Assembly: GCA_900550625.1 (NCBI GenBank)
Contig: URSW01000038.1
Coordinates: forward strand, 1-10,316
Origin: an uncultured Eubacteriales bacterium
GTDB lineage: Bacteria > Bacillota > Clostridia > Oscillospirales > CAG-272
Direction of reading: 5' to 3'
DNA length: 10,316 nt
Under the pieces are notes generated by a model. It saw only the letters and a program-made list of their open reading frames with translations. It was not told the DNA's origin and ran no database searches. The position numbers were made by a program, and so were the translations under genes. Below are positions 6,386 through 10,316 of the stretch, one piece after another. Positions within the stretch are counted from its first letter, which is position 1. Every line of letters begins with the position of its first letter.

Positions 6386-6577
6386 GCGTACTTTTCGGCG
6401 AATTTCATTTGACGCAGCCTGCCTCCGGTTTAAGCGACGCGGCGGAGGACGGCGGAATATCCGTCGGCTTATGCCGGGCGTGCGGAAAGCGAAAAATCAG
6501 TGCCTGACTAAAGTGGATGCGCGGAAGTCATAAAATTTCTGCGAAATTTCATGACGAATAGAATCAGAGTGCGCAGG
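6386..6577. other. Spacer after partner A: no gene seen, several short inverted repeats
   Basis: No reading frame with a ribosome binding site or recognisable protein is present. A G+C-rich part (about 6420-6490) contains CCTCCG...CGGAGG and GACGG...CCGTC pairs. A 13-bp stem with one A-C mismatch and a 3-nt loop lies at 6527-6555 (GTCATAAAATTTC / GAAATTTCATGAC). These could be RNA 3'-end structures or remnants of an element; I cannot assign them. Confidence 0.4.
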
Positions 6578-6622
6578 TAATTAAAAGTAGATGCATCAGA
6601 GATATGCATCTACTTTTAATTA
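6578..6622. terminator. Perfect 19-bp hairpin, probable terminator of the protease/partner A operon
   Basis: Arms 6578-6596 and 6604-6622 are exact reverse complements (the right arm reads ATGCATCTACTTTTAATTA) with a 7-nt loop. It lies between the partner A gene and the next promoter. There is no long T-run after the stem; the U-rich part is within the 3' arm, so efficiency is uncertain, and it would act in both directions. Confidence 0.65.
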
Positions 6623-6656
6623 TATAAAGTTATTATAAAAAATATATAAAAAAGTA

Positions 6657-6685
6657 TTGACAAGCTGGTGCTACAATGCTATAAT
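6657..6685 (+). promoter_or_regulatory. Sigma-A promoter of partner B
   Basis: Perfect TTGACA (6657-6662), 17-bp spacer and perfect TATAAT (6680-6685), 180 bases before the partner B start codon. It has the same spacing as the protease promoter at 4681-4709 but an unrelated spacer sequence. Confidence 0.82.
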
Positions 6686-6865
6686 CATGATGTAATGTAT
6701 ATATAATATAAAATTAATGACATAGAAGATGATTCCGCACAGAGCTATTCTTGTAAAATCGGCGTCGGTCGACCGAAACTCGGGCAAAATGACGGTCCGA
6801 TGACTTAAAGTCGATACAGCGTAATGCTTTATCAATAATTTTAATAATACTACAGGAGGCGCAAC
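6686..6865 (+). promoter_or_regulatory. Long leader of partner B with palindromes
   Basis: A leader of roughly 170 nt. Its first 52 bases match the protease leader (see 4710-4828). The later part is different and contains the perfect 12-bp palindrome TCGGTCGACCGA (6765-6776), followed by CGGTCCGATGACTTAAAGTC with short inverted pieces. An excellent ribosome binding site AGGAGG (6854-6859) lies six bases before the ATG. No known riboswitch consensus was recognised. Confidence 0.45.
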
Positions 6866-7669
6866 ATGAAAAAAACAATTACGAGTTTGGCGGTTCTTTT
6901 GCTTGCGGGGGCTTTTTTTGCCGGTACTGCTTTCGCACTTTCGGCGGATCGAAGTGAGGCGTATGATGAAAATATTAAAATCGATGACAAGACGGAATTT
7001 GTGCGCGGCGATATTGAAAAGGAAATCAGCTTTTCAAACGCGGCTTGCTCAAACGGGGACAGAATAAAAGCGACATACGATAAGTCGGTCGACCTGCCTA
7101 ACTGCGTTATAGATGTATATGCCGATGATGAAAACAATCAGTACCTTTTTAACGAAGACAAGCTGACAGCCTTTCTTAATGATTCTGCGGATTCTTCGGA
7201 GAACGTGAAGCACAGGATCACACTTGACGAGGCCGGCGATATTGCCGACGGTATCGTCGCATCACTCGGACTCGGCGCTTATCCTGAGCGCAGCGGAGAT
7301 TTCACTAAGACACATAACACTTACTCTTTCGCATATAAACGCTCCGTGCGCGGATTTATGACGGATGATGAAATACTCGTCGATATAACCCCCGACGGCG
7401 AGCTTGACAACTATATTGTAAGAAACAGCGGTAAGTTCGACAATCTCAATCCGTCGCTCCTTGACGGAATCACAAACGATACTCTTGAGGCATATGCACG
7501 AGAGCGAGCAGAGTCTCTGTATCCCGATTCCGGAATAAGCTTTCTTGAACTTTCGAATGTAAAAATCTGCGTCGGCGCCGACGGTAAGTATTATATATCT
7601 CTCAGCGTGATATTGGAGGAATTTGACGGTCTGACATTCATGGATAATTTCAGATATGATATCGGTTGA
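6866..7669 (+). CDS. Secreted partner protein B (paralogue of 5588-6385)
   Basis: A 267-residue exported protein about 64% identical to partner A by my hand alignment (roughly 170 of 265 positions). Sec signal residues 1-24 end AFA. The core ITLDEAGDIADGIVASLGLG is identical in both, followed by YPERSG, NTYSF, VRGF, DDEILV and PSLLDGIT. The C-terminus FRYDIG is shared. Divergence is concentrated at about residues 31-43, 65-90 and 220-255, so specificity may lie there. Cys61 and Cys235 match partner A; Cys80 is extra. It has its own promoter, long leader and AGGAGG site, and no protease gene precedes it. The stop overlaps the start of the broken small gene at 7656. Function is unknown; the PepSY/YcdB-like resemblance is weak. 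Confidence 0.72.
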   Translation: MKKTITSLAVLLLAGAFFAGTAFALSADRSEAYDENIKIDDKTEFVRGDIEKEISFSNAACSNGDRIKATYDKSVDLPNCVIDVYADDENNQYLFNEDKLTAFLNDSADSSENVKHRITLDEAGDIADGIVASLGLGAYPERSGDFTKTHNTYSFAYKRSVRGFMTDDEILVDITPDGELDNYIVRNSGKFDNLNPSLLDGITNDTLEAYARERAESLYPDSGISFLELSNVKICVGADGKYYISLSVILEEFDGLTFMDNFRYDIG

Positions 7670-7968
7670 ATGTATTGCCCTCGTGATGATATCGGCACTG
7701 CTTCTTCTGATAACGTTTTGCTTATGCGGTAACAGCAGTGACGGCGGATTCACCCGGAATACGGATTCTCCCGCTTCATCCGTCCAAGCCACCGAAAAAG
7801 CGACGCGGATGCCCGGTCTTTTCATTTACAGATAAGTATCACTCGGCTTTGTTCATAAGCGATGAAAACGGAGAGTATATTCAGCCCGGGATAAGCAATA
7901 TCGCAGATAATACCGAGATTATCAAAATGGTGAGATCGCTTTTCGAATCCGACGGCACTGCGGAATAA
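7656..7968 (+). pseudogene. Frame-disrupted small membrane-anchored or lipoprotein-like gene
   Basis: From the ATG at 7656, inside the end of partner B, one frame encodes MISVECIALVMISALLLLIT, then FCLCGNSSDGG and a Ser/Thr/Ala-rich linker, and stops at 7833-7835. The next frame, open from 7714, continues with VFSFTDKYHSALFISDENGE and ends SLFESDGTAE at 7966-7968. Joining them needs the removal of one base; 313 nt is 104 codons plus one. A hydrophobic signal or anchor followed by a low-complexity linker and then a small charged domain is a sensible intact design. The cysteines near the end of the hydrophobic stretch lack a good lipobox. The shift must lie in 7714-7832, most plausibly 7795-7816 where A5 and CCCGG runs occur. 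A sequencing error or programmed shift is possible. Confidence 0.55.
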
Positions 7969-7989
7969 AAGAGTATATTGAAAATTGAA

Positions 7990-8019
7990 AAAGGAGATGC
8001 GTGAAAACGCATCTCCTTT
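7990..8019. terminator. Hairpin terminator between converging operons
   Basis: A perfect 12-bp stem, AAAGGAGATGCG (7990-8001) with CGCATCTCCTTT (8008-8019), and loop TGAAAA. It follows the broken gene by 21 bases on the plus strand and lies downstream of the minus-strand hydrolase, so it can serve both. The right arm ends TTT, giving only a short U tail. Confidence 0.8.
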
Positions 8020-8102
8020 GTTGCTGTGTATTACATCACTCGGTATGTCGAATACCGTGCGTGCCATCCGAATGAAGTTTACCGATTCTTCACCGATTGC
8101 GT

Positions 8103-8121
8103 GAAAACGTCATGCGTTTTC
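8103..8121. repeat. Short hairpin spanning the hydrolase stop codon
   Basis: GAAAACG (8103-8109) and CGTTTTC (8115-8121) enclose a 5-nt loop that contains part of the hydrolase stop codon. The 12-base TGCGTGAAAACG at 8098-8109 also occurs at 7998-8009 inside the convergent terminator. It may be a minor 3'-end structure. Confidence 0.35.
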
Positions 8122-8991
8122 GATCAGACGTGCTATCGAGTCCGTTACCGATACCGCGGCATCGCAGTCGGGGTTGTGTATCGGATAGACATGACCGTGT
8201 GCCGATCTTTCTTCAAAGTGCAGCTCGCAGCGGACACCGTTCTTTTTAAGCAGTTCGGAAAGTCTGCGGCTCTGCTCCCGACCGAGGTGATCCTCTGCGG
8301 CAGTCGAGATAAAGCACGGCGGCAGAGTGCCGAGATCGGGAAGTGAATCCGGCGATACATATTGTCCGTATTTCTTCATAAAATCGCGCGAAAGCGCTAT
8401 GCGTCTGCCGAAAGCCACAGGACCCCTTCCTTCCGTCAAAAAGCATACCGGAGAAAGCAGGGCGAGCGCGAGGACTTTGATATCAGGCAGATTTATTTCG
8501 TATATTTCACGCAGCCTACCGGAGCAGATAAGCGCCGCTGTGAAAAATGCAAGCTGCCCGCCCGCGCTGTCTCCGACGAGTGAGACGCTGCCGGGTGCGC
8601 CCGAAAAGCTTCCGGCGTTTTCTTTAAGGAAGGAAAGCGCAGCCGATATATCGCAAAGCTGGTCACGGAGGGAGGCTTTCGGCGCAAGGGAGTAGTTCAC
8701 GTTGAACACCGTGAAGCCGCGCTCCGCAAGGCGGATGCAGAAATTTCGGTTGTTTTCCTTTACTCCGGACATCCATCCGCCGCCGTGGATCGAGAACACG
8801 ACCGGGCGTCCGGTGTTCTCACCGCTGCGAAAATATATGTCAAGCATGTGCTCACTTTTCCCGTCGCCGAAGTAATCAACGTCCTTTACTTCTTCGATAC
8901 CGTCCGAAAGGGAAAACGGCACCGTTCTGAGGCGATCCTTATGCCTCACGCCGAACCAAAACATTTTGAGAAGCGGATAATAAATATTCAC
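8110..8991 (-). CDS. Alpha/beta hydrolase (HSL/carboxylesterase-type)
   Basis: A 293-residue predicted serine esterase of the hormone-sensitive-lipase or BD-FAE-like type. The oxyanion-hole motif HGGGW is at 69-73. The nucleophile elbow GDSAGG is at 140-145 with Ser142. The likely acid is Asp234 in TAAEDHL, and the catalytic His is His265 or His267 in SAHGHVYPIHNP. There is no signal peptide; residues 1-15 are aromatic and hydrophobic but short, so cytoplasmic location is likely. The start is GTG at 8991, with GAGG eight bases upstream and only 9 nt after the GNAT stop. An internal ATG at codon 10 lacks a ribosome binding site. It is the last gene of a two-gene unit with the acetyltransferase. 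The substrate is unknown; acetylated sugars, peptides or drug-like esters are all possible. Confidence 0.9.
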   Translation of the reverse strand: MNIYYPLLKMFWFGVRHKDRLRTVPFSLSDGIEEVKDVDYFGDGKSEHMLDIYFRSGENTGRPVVFSIHGGGWMSGVKENNRNFCIRLAERGFTVFNVNYSLAPKASLRDQLCDISAALSFLKENAGSFSGAPGSVSLVGDSAGGQLAFFTAALICSGRLREIYEINLPDIKVLALALLSPVCFLTEGRGPVAFGRRIALSRDFMKKYGQYVSPDSLPDLGTLPPCFISTAAEDHLGREQSRRLSELLKKNGVRCELHFEERSAHGHVYPIHNPDCDAAVSVTDSIARLIENA

Positions 8992-9000
8992 GGCAAAACC

Positions 9001-9597
9001 TCAAAGAAGCTGCGACATGATCCTGTTACGGTTGAACTCGCTTCTGAGGATCGAGCAGACCCCGACGGATACAAACTGACCGCGGACGAGCATCATATCA
9101 CGGTATATCCCTTCAAACGTCATTCCGGATTTCTCCATGACGCGGCGGCTCTGTATGTTGTTTTCCATGTAGCGCGCTTCGATGCGGTGGAGCTCAAGCG
9201 TGTCGAAGCCGAACCGTATCACGCGCCGAGACGCTTCGGGCGCGATCGAATATCCCCAATATTTGGGATTGAGCACGAATCCGATCTCTGCGGAATAAGA
9301 ACTGAAGTTGAATCTGGTAAAGCCGCAGGTGCCGATCATTTTTCCGCTGTCGCGCATGGTTATCGCCCAGTCGAAAAATTCGCCGGTCCGGTAACGTGAG
9401 TTTACATATCCGAGATAGTTGTACGAGAATCGCCTGTTCGGATGAACATCCCATGTCAGATATTTCGTCACCGCGGGATTTGAAGCGTATTCGAACATAT
9501 CGTCAGCGAAAGAACGGTCCATTTTTCTGAGAATTACTCTGTCGCATTCGAGAATTGGGGGATTTTTGAAAATCTTCAGAATTTCATCCTTTTCCAT
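9001..9597 (-). CDS. GNAT-family N-acetyltransferase (RimJ/RimL-like)
   Basis: A 198-residue acetyl-CoA-dependent transferase. After a short leader the family start CDRVILRKMDRSFADDMFEY (18-37) is clear, then the beta-strand pair DWAITMRDSGKMIGTCGFTRF (76-96) and AEIGFVLNPKYWGYSIAPEA (103-122). The last part carries the acetyl-CoA pyrophosphate loop, here Y-W-G-Y-S-I-A rather than the common W-G-x-G-x-A. HRIEARYMENNIQSRRVMEK (137-156) contains the conserved Asn and Ser of the C-terminal motif. Relatives acetylate ribosomal-protein N-termini, amino-sugar or antibiotic amines; the target here is unknown. AAAGGAA sits about eleven bases before the ATG. It is followed by the hydrolase after 9 nt, so the two are probably cotranscribed, and separated by a hairpin from the SPFH gene upstream. 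Confidence 0.93.
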   Translation of the reverse strand: MEKDEILKIFKNPPILECDRVILRKMDRSFADDMFEYASNPAVTKYLTWDVHPNRRFSYNYLGYVNSRYRTGEFFDWAITMRDSGKMIGTCGFTRFNFSSYSAEIGFVLNPKYWGYSIAPEASRRVIRFGFDTLELHRIEARYMENNIQSRRVMEKSGMTFEGIYRDMMLVRGQFVSVGVCSILRSEFNRNRIMSQLL

Positions 9598-9622
9598 GAA
9601 GTGCGTTCCTTTCGTAAATGCA

Positions 9623-9647
9623 TCGGAATGCTTCCGAAATATTCCGA
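9623..9647. promoter_or_regulatory. Inverted repeat upstream of the GNAT gene
   Basis: TCGGAAT (9623-9629) and ATTCCGA (9641-9647) form a 7-bp inverted repeat with an 11-bp spacer, about 26 bases upstream of the acetyltransferase ATG. A second pairing CGGAA-TGC-TTCCG is nested in it. It could be an operator or a leader hairpin. No convincing -35/-10 pair was seen beside it. Confidence 0.3.
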
Positions 9648-9654
9648 AAGCTCA

Positions 9655-9695
9655 AAACCGGACGGCTGCATGAAACTTAGCCGACCGGTTTTTTT
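9655..9695. terminator. Terminator-like hairpin between the SPFH and GNAT genes
   Basis: Arms AAACCGGACGGCT (9655-9667) and AGCCGACCGGTTT (9679-9691) pair with one mismatch around an 11-nt loop. On the plus strand the stem is followed by seven T (9689-9695), while the minus strand, which carries the neighbouring genes, gives only TTTTGAG. It most likely ends SPFH transcription but looks stronger in the other direction. Confidence 0.7.
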
Positions 9696-9724
9696 ATTAT
9701 TCCCCGGGAAATGATTTCACGTGA

Positions 9725-10316
9725 TCAGTTTGCACGGTCTCCGAACCGCTCACAGCATTCGTCCCTCTTCGGCGCAGTCTTTTTCTCGGGAGCGCTCTTT
9801 GTGACATCGCCGAGCCCGGTGCTCTCCGAGAAAAGTACGTTTGAAGTCACCGCATTTACGGCATCGGTGGGGATTATTATCTTCGAAGCTTTTCCGTCGC
9901 CCATTTTGACAAGCGCGTCATATTTCTTAAGCTCGATGACTGCGCCGTCGGGATTTGCTTCGCGGATCAGACGGATTCCTTCGGCTTCCGCCTGCTTTGC
10001 GAGAAGGATCGCCTTTGCTTCACCTTCGGCGCGTGCGATCCGCGCGTCGCGATCACCCTCCGCGGCAAGTATCATTGCCTGCTTGTCGCCTTCCGCACGG
10101 GTGATGGCGGCTGCCTTGTGACCCTCTGCCTGAAGCAGAGTCTCACGTCTGTCGCGCTCCGCCTTCATCTGTTTTTCCATTGCGTTCTGTATCTCGGCAG
10201 GCGGAATTATGTTTTTAAGCTCTACACGGCTGACCTTTATGCCCCACTGATCGGTTGCTTCGTCAAGAATGGTGGTCATCTTTCCGTTTATGGTGTCGCG
10301 GGAAGTAAGCGTGCCG
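9725..10316 (-). CDS. SPFH/band 7 (stomatin/prohibitin-like) protein, N-terminus beyond window
   Basis: C-terminal 196 residues of a membrane-associated scaffold protein of the bacterial stomatin group, which forms oligomers at membrane microdomains and often partners an NfeD protein. The frame is open to the right edge. It reads GTLTSRDTINGKMTTILDEA and TDQWGIKVSRVELKNIIPP, the end of the band 7 domain with the conserved W-G-I-x-V-x-x-V-E-x-K-x-I. Then comes a long Ala/Glu/Arg coiled coil with repeated AEG units (AEGHKAA, AEGDKQA, AEGDRDA, AEGEAKA). A short domain containing LKKYDALVKMGDGKASKIIIP follows, then a basic, Cys-containing tail ending FGDRAN. An internal ATG at 10279 is not the real start. 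The membrane-anchoring N-terminus and any NfeD gene lie outside. There is no NfeD gene downstream in the window. Confidence 0.93.
   Translation of the reverse strand, partial: GTLTSRDTINGKMTTILDEATDQWGIKVSRVELKNIIPPAEIQNAMEKQMKAERDRRETLLQAEGHKAAAITRAEGDKQAMILAAEGDRDARIARAEGEAKAILLAKQAEAEGIRLIREANPDGAVIELKKYDALVKMGDGKASKIIIPTDAVNAVTSNVLFSESTGLGDVTKSAPEKKTAPKRDECCERFGDRAN

Noticed and set aside
6410..6530. Hidden coding remnant in the spacer (frames free of stops for about 30 codons)
   Set aside because: The translations are Arg/Gly-rich or short, with no start signal and no resemblance to neighbouring genes.
7790..7835. Programmed ribosomal frameshift at the A5 run of the small broken gene
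   Set aside because: There is no clear slippery heptamer, internal Shine-Dalgarno or downstream structure that I can see; a plain frameshift is simpler, though not excluded.
8785..9399. Long plus-strand open frame opposite the GNAT and hydrolase genes
   Set aside because: It is antisense to two well-supported genes, its product has no recognisable motif and it lacks a ribosome binding site.
9711..10121. Plus-strand open frame rich in Ser/Ala opposite the SPFH gene
   Set aside because: Low-complexity antisense shadow of the AEG-repeat coiled coil, not a gene.

Overview
The window looks like chromosomal DNA of a monoderm Clostridia-type Firmicute, probably gut-associated. The evidence is near-consensus sigma-A promoters, purine-rich AGGAGG-type ribosome binding sites, a lipoprotein-type solute-binding protein, a DivIVA-like coiled-coil protein and Sec-secreted proteins with no outer-membrane genes. 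This is inferred from gene content only; I cannot name a species. I see no rRNA, tRNA, insertion sequence or CRISPR array.

Left part, minus strand (1-1275): a polar amino-acid ABC transporter, with a lipoprotein binding protein followed by a permease cut by the window edge. A divergent control region (1276-1539) separates it from a tight plus-strand operon (1540-4572). That operon holds a GH27 alpha-galactosidase, a 66-residue CxxC/CxxC protein, a DivIVA-like coiled-coil protein with three 18-residue repeats, and an XRE-type regulator with a helical sensor-like C-terminal part. The first two genes overlap by ATGA, the next gap is 18 nt, and the last two overlap by 8 nt.

Centre, plus strand (4681-7968): the most unusual part. 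A perfect-consensus promoter drives a secreted clan CD (caspase/CHAT-like) cysteine-protease-like protein with His90 and Cys142, followed 15 nt later by a secreted 265-residue partner. After a hairpin and spacer, a second promoter with a recognisably homologous leader drives a protease-less paralogue of the partner (267 residues, about 64% identical by hand count). A frame-disrupted small membrane-anchored or lipoprotein-like gene overlaps the end of that paralogue. I infer an export-type protease/partner cassette that was partly duplicated. The partners show a weak resemblance to PepSY/YcdB-type domains, which would fit a chaperone, inhibitor or substrate role, but this is not proven.

Right part, minus strand (8110-10316): the C-terminal part of an SPFH/band 7 (stomatin-like) protein runs off the right edge. 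It is followed by a terminator-like hairpin, then a GNAT acetyltransferase and an alpha/beta hydrolase separated by 9 nt and probably cotranscribed. A 12-bp hairpin at 7990-8019 lies between the converging transcription units.
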